Of a stretch of DNA of 64,000 nucleotides, positions 26,642 to 35,515 are shown piece by piece (position 1 is the first letter of the stretch; the number at the start of each line of letters is the position of its first letter). A program made the translations under genes and the position numbers. The notes under the pieces were generated by a model that worked only from the letters and a program-made list of their open reading frames with translations, was not told where the DNA came from and ran no database searches. The stretch is from Neptunicella sp048268085 (lineage in GTDB: Bacteria > Pseudomonadota > Gammaproteobacteria > Enterobacterales > Alteromonadaceae): NCBI RefSeq assembly GCF_048268085.1, contig NZ_JBLWWF010000002.1, forward strand, positions 62,001-126,000. Direction: 5' to 3'.

Positions 26642-27574
26642 TTACAATACAACCAGCCGTTTCGGTGCCACTTTTCCATCATCGTCAATTTGCCCCACGC
26701 CTACAAAACCCGGCCCATCAGGGACATACACTCTAACTTGCCCGTCAACCGGCGCATTAGCCACCTGAACCGCCTGCCCATTCATAAAATAAGCCGCAAA
26801 CATCGCCGGGATTTCCACTGCCGGTAAACTCGCTACCGCCGTGTCCATTGGCAGCAATAAATCGTCCAACAGTGACCAATCTTGCTGATCATTATCATTA
26901 ATTTGATCGCGTAATTGCTGCAACTGCTCGAAGGTGATCATCTTATCTACCGGATAGTCTGCCACTTCGGTACGATGCAAAGCCGACACATACGCACCAC
27001 ATCCAAGTAACTGACCTAAATCATCGACTAAGGAACGGATATAAGTGCCTTTACTGCAGCGGACTAGCATATCCACTTCATCATGTTCAAAACGATGAAT
27101 TTGCAAGTCGTAAATAGTAATGTCACGGGCTTCACGAGGAATATCGATACCCTGTCGAGCATAATAATACAGTGGTTTACCCTGATGTTTTAATGCGGAA
27201 AACATTGAAGGCACCTGTTTTATTGGCCCACGAAACTGTTCGCAAGCTTGCTCAAGTTGTGCCCGACTGACCGCTACCGGTTTCTCAGCAACAATCTCAC
27301 CATCGGCATCAGATGTTGTGGTGCGAATGCCCAATTTTGCCGTGACTAAATATTCTTTATCCGCATCCAGCAAAAACTGCGAAAATTTAGTCCCTTCTCC
27401 CAAGCAAACCGGCAACATACCTGTCGCCAGTGGATCCAGTGCACCGGTATGTCCCGCTTTATTAGCAAAAAAGATCCCTTTCACTTTTTGCAAGGCTTGG
27501 TTAGAGGATATATCCAGCGGTTTGTTAAGCAGCACGATACCGTTAATCGCACGACCTTTGGTTTTTCTTGCCAT
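26642..27574 (-). CDS. truB: tRNA pseudouridine(55) synthase
   Basis: Makes pseudouridine 55 in the T-loop of tRNAs. The 310 residues show the N-terminal GIVLLNKPLDISSNQALQKV, the catalytic aspartate in HTGALDPLATGMLPVCLGE, SKGTYIRSLVDDLG and a C-terminal PUA-like region. It lies 28 nt after rbfA in the nusA operon order. Confidence 0.97.
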   Translation of the reverse strand: MARKTKGRAINGIVLLNKPLDISSNQALQKVKGIFFANKAGHTGALDPLATGMLPVCLGEGTKFSQFLLDADKEYLVTAKLGIRTTTSDADGEIVAEKPVAVSRAQLEQACEQFRGPIKQVPSMFSALKHQGKPLYYYARQGIDIPREARDITIYDLQIHRFEHDEVDMLVRCSKGTYIRSLVDDLGQLLGCGAYVSALHRTEVADYPVDKMITFEQLQQLRDQINDNDQQDWSLLDDLLLPMDTAVASLPAVEIPAMFAAYFMNGQAVQVANAPVDGQVRVYVPDGPGFVGVGQIDDDGKVAPKRLVVL

Positions 27575-27602
27575 TAAGTCATCTCAATTGGAATAAGCCG
27601 TA

Positions 27603-28022
27603 CTACTCTTGTTCGTGCTCTTCATTATCTAAATCACGACCCACTTGCTTGGCCCGCTCTTTATCTTTTATTAGCGTTTCGGATACCAGATTGGAAATAC
27701 GCATCCCTTCGGTAATAGAGGCATCACGAACAAAACGTAACGCAGGTACCGCACGCATGCGCATACTCTTTGCCAACAAAGTACGAATGAAACCTTTATT
27801 TTCTTCCAGTATGGTTAGGTACTCTTTAATCTTCGCATCGTCATTTTCAAAAAATGTGACAAAGATTTTTGAGTAGGACAAGTCTCTGGACACTTCAACA
27901 CCTGAGACGGTGACCATGCCTAAACGAGGATCACGGTTTTTAAATTCATTTTGTAAAATACTGGCAACTTCTTTGTGGATTTGATGACCCACCCGATCGG
28001 TTCTGGAAAATTCTCTTGCCAT
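27603..28022 (-). CDS. rbfA: 30S ribosome-binding factor A
   Basis: A KH-fold protein that assists late 16S rRNA 5'-end maturation and cold adaptation. The 139 residues carry family segments RVGHQIHKEVASILQ, RDPRLGMVTVSGVEVSRDL and RMRAVPALRFVRDASI, and the C terminus is acidic. It lies between infB and truB as usual, but an apparent intrinsic terminator lies between infB and this gene. Confidence 0.97.
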   Translation of the reverse strand: MAREFSRTDRVGHQIHKEVASILQNEFKNRDPRLGMVTVSGVEVSRDLSYSKIFVTFFENDDAKIKEYLTILEENKGFIRTLLAKSMRMRAVPALRFVRDASITEGMRISNLVSETLIKDKERAKQVGRDLDNEEHEQE

Positions 28023-28084
28023 AATACTTTCTCCTCTGGCCGATGATTAAACGGCCTTAATGTCATCCAGCTACTAACCAAGAC

Positions 28085-28112
28085 AAAAATGCTCAACCGG
28101 GGTTGAGCATTT
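28085..28112 (-). terminator. terminator-like hairpin between infB and rbfA
   Basis: On the minus strand an 11-bp stem (28087-28097 with 28102-28112) with a 4-nt loop ends in a run of five T. It lies about 29 nt after the infB stop within the 118-nt gap before rbfA. It may be only partly efficient, since rbfA-truB have no obvious promoter of their own. Confidence 0.65.
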
Positions 28113-28140
28113 CATTTCTGATTTACATCACACCGTTAGA

Positions 28141-30750
28141 CTAGATTTGACGTTTAACTTCAACGATCTCAAATACTTCAATTTGGTCACCGACTTTAAC
28201 ATCATTGTAGTTCTTAACACCGATACCACATTCCATGCCGTTACGGACTTCTTGCACATCGTCTTTAAAGCGACGCAAGGATTCCAGCTCGCCTTCATAA
28301 ATCACTACATTATCACGCAGTACGCGGATCGGATTGCTGCGTTTGATGATACCTTCAGTCACCATACAACCGGCAATCGCACCCAGCTTAGGCGACTTAA
28401 ATACATCACGTACTTCAGCCAAACCAATGATTTGCTGTTTAAACTCAGGTGACAACATACCACTCATGGCCTGTTTCACTTCGTCCAGCAAGTCATAGAT
28501 GACGCTGTAGTAGCGTAAATCGATTTCTTCTGACTCAATAACTTTACGCGCCGTTGCATCGGCACGGACGTTAAAGCCAACCAGAATAGCCCCCGAGGCG
28601 GCTGCCAAGCTTGCATCGGTTTCGGTGATTCCACCAACACCGCTACCAACGATAATGACTTTAACTTCTTCAGTAGACAAACCAGTCAATGAATCGGCAA
28701 TGGCTTCAACAGAACCTTGTACATCGGCTTTTAATACCACATTCAGTTCGCTGACATTACCGGCTTCCATATTGGCAAACATATTTTCCAACTTGGATTT
28801 TTGCTGTCTGGCCAATTTCAGTTCACGCTGCTTGATAGAACGTTTGCTAGCGACTTCACGGGCTTTACGCTCATCGGACACCACTAACGCATCATCACCG
28901 GCTGCTGGTACACCAGATAAACCAAGGATCTCAACCGGAGTCGATGGACCTGCCACCGCCACATCGTGACCATTTTCATCTTTCATGGCACGAATACGAC
29001 CGTATTCCAGACCACAAAGCATAATATCACCGGCTTTTAATTGCCCTTCTTGCACCAGTACCGAGGCAACCGGACCACGTCCTTTATCCAGACGAGATTC
29101 AATCACCAGACCTTTAGCTGCACCGGTTGAGGCGGCTTGTAAATCTAGTACTTCAGCTTGTAATGAAATCGCTTCAAGTAATTCATCAACACCCATACCG
29201 GTTTTGGCAGAAACGTTAACGAACTGGTATTCACCGCCCCACTCTTCAGAAATAACTTCGATTTGCGAAAGTTCACTTCTGACACGTTCAGGATCAGCGC
29301 CTTCCTTATCCATTTTGTTAACCGCAACAATCAACGGCACCCCAGCGGCTTTAGCATGCTGAACGGCCTCTTTGGTTTGCGGCATCACACCATCATCAGA
29401 TGCAACCACTAAGACCACGATGTCGGTAGCCGTCGCACCACGTGCACGCATTGCGGTAAAGGCGGCGTGTCCTGGTGTATCGAGGAAGGTAATTTTACCG
29501 TTCTCGGTTTCCACACTGTAAGCACCGATATGCTGAGTAATACCACCGGCTTCACCGTCTGCCACTTTGGCTTTACGGATATAATCAAGCAATGAGGTTT
29601 TACCATGGTCAACGTGACCCATAATGGTAACCACCGGCGCACGGCTGGATTTTTCATCATTGCCCTGTTCTGACAACAATTCATCTTCTAATGCATTTTC
29701 GTTAACCAGTTCATATTTATGACCCATTTCTTCCACGACCAAAATGGCCGTATCCTGGTCCAATACCTGATTAATCGTCGCCATTTCACCCATTTTCATC
29801 ATGGTTTTAATGACTTCTTTGGATTTAACCGCCAAACGGTTGGCCAGTTCACCCACAGTAACGGTTTCGCCTAAACGCACAATGCGCTCAACCGGAGCCG
29901 CTGGCTTGTTAAAGCCGTGCTGTAAACCTGCGCCTGCGTCTTTTTTCTTCTTGCCTTTACGGCGACGCGAGCTACGTTCAACTTGTAAATCTTCTTTGTC
30001 TTCCGCTTCCTGAGCATAACGAGAAGAGTGCAAGTGGACTTCTTCGGCTTCTTGCTTTTTACGTTTCTCTTCTTCTTCTTTCCAGCGACGTTCGTTTTCT
30101 TCCGCTAATTTACGTGCGGCTTCTTCCGCTTTTTTGGCTTCTTCTTCAAGCTTGCGCTGTGCTTCAGATTCTTGCTGTAAACGCAGTTTTTCAGTTTCAG
30201 CACGCACTTTTTCGCGTTCAGCTAATTCTTCAGGAGAAAGATGCTTTTCTTCTTCTTTCTCTTTTTGTTTTTGGGCTTCGCGATGGGCTTTTTCTTCTTC
30301 GGCCTTTTTCGCTCTGGCTTCTGCTTCTTTCTGTGCTTTTTCCTGCGCGGCTTTTTTGGCTTCTTCGGCAGCCTGACGCTCGGCTTCAATTGCAGCTAAA
30401 CGTTCTTCTTCGGCTTTTTTCGCCTCTTCAGCCAAACGTGCTACTTCTGCGTCACTACGCTTGACGTAAGTCCGTTTTTTACGCACTTCCACCGTGACTG
30501 CTCGGGATTTACCCGACGACTTAACATTTAACGTACTGGTACTCTTGCGGCTAAGCGTCATACGCTTAGGCTCGTCATTTCCCCGTCCACCATGCTGCTT
30601 ACTTAAATGATCTAGTAAGGTTTTTTTCTCGACCTCATTTACTTGTTCACCAGCTGATTTTTTTATACCTGCATCGGCAAATTGTTGAACCAGTCGTTCA
30701 ACGCTTGTGCCTATGTCATCGGCAAGTTTTTGTATGGATACTTCTGCCAT
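28141..30750 (-). CDS. infB: translation initiation factor IF-2
   Basis: A GTPase that brings initiator fMet-tRNA to the 30S subunit. The 869 residues comprise the IF2N helical domain (residues 1-55), a long Lys/Glu/Ala-rich helical linker (about 90-270), a second IF2N-like region (VTVGELANRLAVKSKEVI), the G domain (GHVDHGKTSLLDYI, DTPGHAAF, NKMD) and domains II-IV. The initiator tRNA gene lies upstream in the same cluster. The start at MAEVSIQKLADDIG matches the full-length alpha form. Confidence 0.98.
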   Translation of the reverse strand: MAEVSIQKLADDIGTSVERLVQQFADAGIKKSAGEQVNEVEKKTLLDHLSKQHGGRGNDEPKRMTLSRKSTSTLNVKSSGKSRAVTVEVRKKRTYVKRSDAEVARLAEEAKKAEEERLAAIEAERQAAEEAKKAAQEKAQKEAEARAKKAEEEKAHREAQKQKEKEEEKHLSPEELAEREKVRAETEKLRLQQESEAQRKLEEEAKKAEEAARKLAEENERRWKEEEEKRKKQEAEEVHLHSSRYAQEAEDKEDLQVERSSRRRKGKKKKDAGAGLQHGFNKPAAPVERIVRLGETVTVGELANRLAVKSKEVIKTMMKMGEMATINQVLDQDTAILVVEEMGHKYELVNENALEDELLSEQGNDEKSSRAPVVTIMGHVDHGKTSLLDYIRKAKVADGEAGGITQHIGAYSVETENGKITFLDTPGHAAFTAMRARGATATDIVVLVVASDDGVMPQTKEAVQHAKAAGVPLIVAVNKMDKEGADPERVRSELSQIEVISEEWGGEYQFVNVSAKTGMGVDELLEAISLQAEVLDLQAASTGAAKGLVIESRLDKGRGPVASVLVQEGQLKAGDIMLCGLEYGRIRAMKDENGHDVAVAGPSTPVEILGLSGVPAAGDDALVVSDERKAREVASKRSIKQRELKLARQQKSKLENMFANMEAGNVSELNVVLKADVQGSVEAIADSLTGLSTEEVKVIIVGSGVGGITETDASLAAASGAILVGFNVRADATARKVIESEEIDLRYYSVIYDLLDEVKQAMSGMLSPEFKQQIIGLAEVRDVFKSPKLGAIAGCMVTEGIIKRSNPIRVLRDNVVIYEGELESLRRFKDDVQEVRNGMECGIGVKNYNDVKVGDQIEVFEIVEVKRQI

Positions 30751-30774
30751 GTGTTGCGGCTCCTCATGCTGATG

Positions 30775-32268
30775 TTATTCTTCGTTAAACCAAACAATAT
30801 TACGGGCGGCCATAATTAATTCGCCGGCCTTTTCTTCACCCATATTTTCCAGTTCACAAATCTCGTCCACACCCTGTTCTGCCAGTGCTTCAAGATTAGT
30901 AATACCGTTACTGGCCAAAACAAAGGCTACGTGTCGGTCTAATCCTGCTAAATTTAATAAATCTTCCTCAGGCTCAGCGCCTTCCAGAGATTCTTCGCTT
31001 GCCAGTGCTTGAGTCGTTAATGCACCTTTGGCGCGATTACGCAGTTCTTCAACTGTCTCTTCATCAAACTCTTCAATCGCTAATAACTCACTGGCGGGTA
31101 CATAAGCGATTTCTTCTAAAGTCGAGAAACCTTCTTCGACCAAAATAGTGGCCATATCGGCGTCAATATCTAACGCGCTCACAAAACGGTTTAATACTTT
31201 AGAATTTTCTTCTTCATGTTTAGCGTTTAAATCGTCAACCGTCATGACATTGAGTTCCCACTCTGTCAATTGGCTGGCTAAACGGACGTTTTGACCACTG
31301 CGGCCAATGGCTTGCGCCAAATTATCTGCTTCAACCGCCACATCCATTGAACGGCTATCTTCATCAACCACTATCGAAGCGACTTCTGCTGGTGACATGG
31401 CATTAATTACAAACTGTGCCGGGTTATCATCCCATAATACAATGTCAACACGCTCGCCACCTAATTCACTGGATACAGCTTGTACCCGTGAACCACGCAT
31501 ACCTACGCACGCGCCTACTGGGTCAAGACGCTTATCATTGGTTTTAACTGCAATTTTGGCTCTTGAACCCGGATCACGTGCCGCGGCTTTAATTTCCAGC
31601 ACTTCTTCAGCGATTTCAGGTACTTCCAGTCGGAATAGCTCTACCAGCATTTCCGGATGTGTACGACTAATAAATAACTGCGGCCCACGAACTTCAGGTT
31701 TAATCACATACAATAAACCACGTACCCGATCACCTGGACGGAAGGTTTCACGCGGTAACATATCATCACGATAAATCACCCCTTCTGCATTATTACCTAA
31801 ATCAATAATGATGCTTTCACGGCTGGCTTTTTTCACCGTACCGGTAACCAGTTCACCAATACGCTCTTCATATTCAGCCATCACTTGAGCACGTTCGGCT
31901 TCACGTACTTTTTGTACGATAACCTGTTTAGCTGTTTGGGTCGTAATACGGTCAAATACAATAGATTCGATTTGATCTTCAACGTATTCGCCTAATTGAA
32001 TATCAGGTTCTTCCACTTGAGCTGCGGATAGAGTCATCTCTGCGTAAGGGTTTTCCTGTTCTTGATCATCAGGAATAACCAACCAACGACGATAGGTATC
32101 AAAATCACCGGTATCGCGATCAATACTGACACGTACTTCAATTTCGCCTGGACTTTTCTTTTTGGTGGCGCTGGCGATAGCGAATTCCAGAGCTTCAAAA
32201 ATTTTCTCTCTGGGAACCAATTTTTCATTGGACACGGCTTCTGCCACTAATAGAATTTCTTTATTCAT
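30775..32268 (-). CDS. nusA: transcription termination/antitermination protein NusA
   Basis: Binds RNA polymerase and RNA to modulate pausing, termination and antitermination. The 497 residues show the N-terminal RNAP-binding domain, the S1 domain (GELVTGTVKKASRESIIIDL), two KH domains (PVGACVGMRGSRVQAV and AIGRSGQNVRLASQL) and two acidic C-terminal repeats that in E. coli bind the polymerase alpha subunit. It lies between rimP (20-nt gap) and infB (24-nt gap). Confidence 0.98.
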   Translation of the reverse strand: MNKEILLVAEAVSNEKLVPREKIFEALEFAIASATKKKSPGEIEVRVSIDRDTGDFDTYRRWLVIPDDQEQENPYAEMTLSAAQVEEPDIQLGEYVEDQIESIVFDRITTQTAKQVIVQKVREAERAQVMAEYEERIGELVTGTVKKASRESIIIDLGNNAEGVIYRDDMLPRETFRPGDRVRGLLYVIKPEVRGPQLFISRTHPEMLVELFRLEVPEIAEEVLEIKAAARDPGSRAKIAVKTNDKRLDPVGACVGMRGSRVQAVSSELGGERVDIVLWDDNPAQFVINAMSPAEVASIVVDEDSRSMDVAVEADNLAQAIGRSGQNVRLASQLTEWELNVMTVDDLNAKHEEENSKVLNRFVSALDIDADMATILVEEGFSTLEEIAYVPASELLAIEEFDEETVEELRNRAKGALTTQALASEESLEGAEPEEDLLNLAGLDRHVAFVLASNGITNLEALAEQGVDEICELENMGEEKAGELIMAARNIVWFNEE

Positions 32269-32288
32269 TGCCCGTTTGCCTCGCTTCC

Positions 32289-32747
32289 TTAGTCAAAAAT
32301 TGCAACTACATTGCCTTTATTAATATTCGCAATAGCCAATTGATAGTGCTGACCATCAACTTCAACTACAATCGTGCCTGCATCACAGGACACAAGCTTG
32401 CCTTTAAAATTACGTCTGTTATCCATTGGTACCATTAATTTAACCTGAATCACTTCACCAACCACTTGTTGGTAATGCGCTTCTTTAAATAACGGACGTT
32501 CCATCCCCGGTGAAGACACCTCAAGGTTGTATTCTGTCGAAATAGGATCTTCAACATCCAAAATAGCACTGGCCTGATGGCTCACATCAGCACAGTTATC
32601 TACCGTAATCCCATCTTCATGATCAATAAAAATCCGCAGGATCGAATGCTTACCTGCAGACACAAATTCTATACCGACTAATTCAAAACCTAGTGCTTCA
32701 ACAGCAGGTTCCAACATCGCAGTTAATTTTAATTCCAGCTGTGACAA
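32289..32747 (-). CDS. rimP: ribosome maturation factor RimP
   Basis: Needed for 30S subunit maturation. The 152 residues include PAVEALGFELVGIEFV, the DHEDGITVDNCADVSHQ segment, LEVSSPGMERPLF and the C-terminal SH3-like domain. The frame is open up to 32789, but the family start corresponds to a TTG at 32747 (LSQLELKL), preceded at 6 nt by GGAG. The upstream extension is low in protein character and overlaps a terminator-like hairpin. Leader elements at 32764-32783 and 32822-32850 separate it from the initiator tRNA gene. Confidence 0.94.
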   Translation of the reverse strand: MSQLELKLTAMLEPAVEALGFELVGIEFVSAGKHSILRIFIDHEDGITVDNCADVSHQASAILDVEDPISTEYNLEVSSPGMERPLFKEAHYQQVVGEVIQVKLMVPMDNRRNFKGKLVSCDAGTIVVEVDGQHYQLAIANINKGNVVAIFD

Positions 32748-32763
32748 TCTCAGCTCCAAAAAC

Positions 32764-32783
32764 AAAAAAAGGGCATTAAGCCC
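32764..32783 (-). promoter_or_regulatory. small terminator-like hairpin in the rimP leader
   Basis: Minus-strand GGGC-N5-GCCC followed by seven T, ending 16 nt before the proposed rimP TTG start codon. The stem is only 4 bp, so it could be a weak attenuator or chance. Confidence 0.35.
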
Positions 32784-32821
32784 GGACAATAAACAACATA
32801 AGTACCGTAAAAACGGATAAC

Positions 32822-32850
32822 AAAAAGCCCCGTGCTAAGCGGGGCTTTTT
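32822..32850 (-). terminator. intrinsic terminator after the initiator tRNA gene
   Basis: Perfect 11-bp stem (32822-32832 with 32840-32850) with a 7-nt loop and a T5 end on both strands, between metY and rimP. Partial read-through into rimP-nusA-infB is known for the E. coli metY operon. Confidence 0.88.
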
Positions 32851-32912
32851 GTACTGGACCCTTGTCCACCAATTTTAATTAAAAGCTGCTATAACACAAC
32901 AATAATAAAATT

Positions 32913-32989
<77 letters not shown>

Positions 32990-33205
32990 CTTGAAATCTT
33001 TACTCGCTGACTTGGCTTAGCACCCCGTCTCAAGATGGGCGTATTATACAGAGAGGCGCCTTAAGCGCAAGTCTAATTATTGAAATTTAGCCACTTTTCA
33101 GTGCGAGTGCTGATTATTTGAACAGACCATTGAATATATTGGCTCAATAGCCAAATGTGCTTGAATAAGCTGGCGCTTAAAACCTTCAGTTATAACAACA
33201 AAACC

Positions 33206-33406
33206 TTATAGCCAATCGAATTCTTCTTCAGAATTAACATCCACATGGCCATAACTAAGTAGGGTTAAGCGGATAGTGACATCATCGATGGTGCTTTCAA
33301 TTTGCTGCCACTCATTTTCACTCAACGTAATTTCGTCCAAGATAGAATCAATCTCTTTGAGTTTTTTCCTTAGCACGGTGACTTTTTGCTCAGTAATATT
33401 TTCCAT
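33206..33406 (-). CDS. small acidic coiled-coil-like protein, unknown
   Basis: A 66-residue ORF, not recognised. It is rich in Glu, Ile and Leu with a heptad-like stretch (VTVLRKKLKEIDSILDEITL) and an acidic C terminus (NSEEEFDWL). No ribosome-binding site is clear, which lowers confidence. Amino-acid composition looks protein-like, and no other frame here is coding. It lies between the FAH-family gene and the initiator tRNA gene on the same strand. Confidence 0.5.
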   Translation of the reverse strand: MENITEQKVTVLRKKLKEIDSILDEITLSENEWQQIESTIDDVTIRLTLLSYGHVDVNSEEEFDWL

Positions 33407-33518
33407 AATATCGATACTTGTTGATAAAAAGCTCAGAAGATAAATCTAAGTTAAAACCCACCAAATCGCCATTATTTTTTCATAATCTATTACATTTTCT
33501 ATCTAAATCATTGAATTT

Positions 33519-34133
33519 TTAATTTTTTGCCTGCCACTTAGCACTGGTCAATAGTTGATCCTTTGCATATACCGCGGCCCTAAAATGGTCGCCAGCACGA
33601 ATGACGCCAACCCCTTTAGGAGTGCCCGTCATCACCACATCCCCATCTTGTAGAGTAATAAATTGCTGTAATTCTCGCAGAATAATATCCGGCTTATACA
33701 TCATCAAGTCGACGCCACCTGACTGGACAAGCTGATCATTTATCATTAACTCTAAACGCAAACTGTCATCAATCTGCTCAATAGACACAAACTCACCCAG
33801 CACGGCAGCCCCATCAAACGCTTTTGCCCTTTCCCAAGGTAATCCCTTCGCTTTAAGTTTGCTTTGTAAATCCCGTTTGGTCAGATCAAGGCCGAATCCT
33901 ACTGCACTAAACCGGCCTCCTTGATACACAAAGCACAATTCACCTTCATAATGCAGCGGTCCCTGATGAAATGCCTTTAACTCAGCAGAAATAGCCGAAT
34001 TCGGTTTAATAAACACGACCATTTCATCTGGCAGTTCATTACCTAACTCGGCAATATGTTCTACATAGTTACGACCAACACAAATCACCTTTGAAGGCGA
34101 CACTGTCTTACCATCCACTATTATACTGTGCAT
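33519..34133 (-). CDS. fumarylacetoacetate hydrolase family protein
   Basis: A small FAH-fold enzyme of 204 residues, YcgM-like. Visible family features are KVICVGRNYVEHIAELGN, the metal-ligand region HYEGELCFV (Glu pair), the GLDLTKRDLQSKLKAKGLPW segment with catalytic-site residues, and VMTGTPKGVGVIRAGDHF. Related proteins act as acylpyruvases or oxaloacetate decarboxylases; the substrate here is uncertain. It is separated from the upstream tRNA-Leu by a strong terminator, so it must have its own promoter. Confidence 0.88.
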   Translation of the reverse strand: MHSIIVDGKTVSPSKVICVGRNYVEHIAELGNELPDEMVVFIKPNSAISAELKAFHQGPLHYEGELCFVYQGGRFSAVGFGLDLTKRDLQSKLKAKGLPWERAKAFDGAAVLGEFVSIEQIDDSLRLELMINDQLVQSGGVDLMMYKPDIILRELQQFITLQDGDVVMTGTPKGVGVIRAGDHFRAAVYAKDQLLTSAKWQAKN

Positions 34134-34167
34134 AAATAATTAACCTAAATTAAAATCGTTCTATAGT

Positions 34168-34200
34168 AAAAAGGCCGTAACGAAAAACGCTACGGCCTTT
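34168..34200 (-). terminator. intrinsic terminator after tRNA-Leu
   Basis: 10-bp stem (34170-34179 with 34191-34200) followed on the minus strand by five T, 10 nt past the tRNA 3' end. It ends the secG-leuU transcript. Confidence 0.88.
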
Positions 34201-34209
34201 AAAATTAGT

Positions 34210-34295
34210 TGGTGCGGATGGGGGGACTTGAACCCCCACGAGCGATGCTCACCACCCCCTCAAGATGGCGTGTCTACCAATTCCACCACATCCGC
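34210..34295 (-). tRNA. leuU: tRNA-Leu (GAG)
   Basis: 86 nt with encoded CCA and the long variable arm of class II tRNAs. The anticodon loop TTGAGGG gives anticodon GAG. The acceptor stem GCGGATG pairs with the 3' strand. It lies 20 nt after secG, the same place as leuU in E. coli. Confidence 0.96.
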
Positions 34296-34315
34296 GAAGC
34301 TTTTTAATTCAGAGC

Positions 34316-34678
34316 TTACTCTGGAATATTATTTTCAGGCTTAGGATCCGCAGCAGGAACATCACTATCGGCAGGCTTGTCAGCAGGAACTTGTTGTTCA
34401 ACTGCCGCGCCTTCAAGGTTTTGCCATTCATCCACTTGTTTTTCTTGTGTACTGGATAAATTGCCCAAGATAAGGCTGATCACAAAAAATAATGTTGCGA
34501 GGATAGCTGTAGTGCGGCTCATAAAGTTACCGGAACCACTAGCACCGAAGACAGTATTAGAACCACCTGCCCCAAAAGACGCGCCCATATCGGCGCCTTT
34601 ACCTTGCTGAATCAGCACCATACCAATCAACAACAATGCCACTATCAAATAAACTACAATAAATACTTCGTAAAGCAT
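34316..34678 (-). CDS. secG: protein-export membrane protein SecG
   Basis: Accessory subunit of the SecYEG translocon. The 120 residues have two membrane helices (VFIVVYLIVALLLIGMVLIQ and TAILATLFFVISLILG) around the conserved GKGADMGASFGAGGSNTVFG loop. The C-terminal tail is Pro/Asp-rich. It starts 3 nt after tpiA and precedes tRNA-Leu. Confidence 0.96.
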   Translation of the reverse strand: MLYEVFIVVYLIVALLLIGMVLIQQGKGADMGASFGAGGSNTVFGASGSGNFMSRTTAILATLFFVISLILGNLSSTQEKQVDEWQNLEGAAVEQQVPADKPADSDVPAADPKPENNIPE

Positions 34679-34681
34679 GCT

Positions 34682-35437
34682 TTACCTCAACTCGTTTGCC
34701 GCTTGGCAAATTTTAATAAATTCTGCTGGTTTCAGACTAGCGCCACCTACAAGGCCGCCGTCTACATCTGGTTGCGCAAATATACTGGTGGCATTCGCCC
34801 CGTTTACGCTTCCCCCGTACAAGATCACTAACTCTTGTGCGACTTTCTCATCTTTACTTGCAATATGTTGGCGAATAAAGTGATGAACTTCCTGCGCTTG
34901 CTCTGGTGTTGCGGTTTTGCCTGTACCTATGGCCCAAATAGGCTCATAAGCTACCACCAGATTAGCAAAATTCTTAACCCCAACCCGATTTAACACTGCA
35001 TCCAGTTGTTCGGCTAAAAATTCAAATAATTGTCCAGCGTCGCGAATTTGCTCTGACTCACCAATACAAAAAATCGGTGTTAAGCCAGCATCAAGTATGG
35101 TCGCGACTTTTTCGGCGACCAGCAGGTTATCTTCGACATAATACTCTCGTCGTTCAGAATGACCTACAATCACATATTCTACCTGTACATCTTTGAGCAT
35201 TGAGGTAGACGTTTCGCCGGTAAATGCCCCACCCGATTTATCACTGACATTTTGTGCACCTTTGCTGAAGTTTTTAGCATTCAACATCGATAAATACACT
35301 GTCGGGGGACAAACCACTACCTTTACATTGTTTAACTCAACTTGAGCTAAGGCAGCGGACATTTGTTCAATTAATGCCGGATCACCGTTCATTTTCCAGT
35401 TACCAGCAACAATTGGTTGTCTGTTTTGTGGTTGCAT
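34682..35437 (-). CDS. tpiA: triosephosphate isomerase
   Basis: Interconverts dihydroxyacetone phosphate and glyceraldehyde 3-phosphate in glycolysis. The 251 residues show the catalytic Lys in GNWKMNG, His in IVGHSERR and Glu in AYEPIWAIGTG, plus the phosphate-binding YGGSVNG and GLVGGASL. It forms a unit with secG and tRNA-Leu downstream. Confidence 0.98.
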   Translation of the reverse strand: MQPQNRQPIVAGNWKMNGDPALIEQMSAALAQVELNNVKVVVCPPTVYLSMLNAKNFSKGAQNVSDKSGGAFTGETSTSMLKDVQVEYVIVGHSERREYYVEDNLLVAEKVATILDAGLTPIFCIGESEQIRDAGQLFEFLAEQLDAVLNRVGVKNFANLVVAYEPIWAIGTGKTATPEQAQEVHHFIRQHIASKDEKVAQELVILYGGSVNGANATSIFAQPDVDGGLVGGASLKPAEFIKICQAANELR

Positions 35438-35515
35438 TATGACTCCACTAAAAAGCGGGCGAGATATTATCTAACCCGAGGTAAAGTTACAAGTAGCACA
35501 GAGGGCTTTTTACCC

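Noticed and set aside
30114..30464. Plus-strand leucine/serine-rich frames opposite infB
   Set aside because: They are caused by the Lys/Glu/Ala-rich linker of IF-2 on the other strand.
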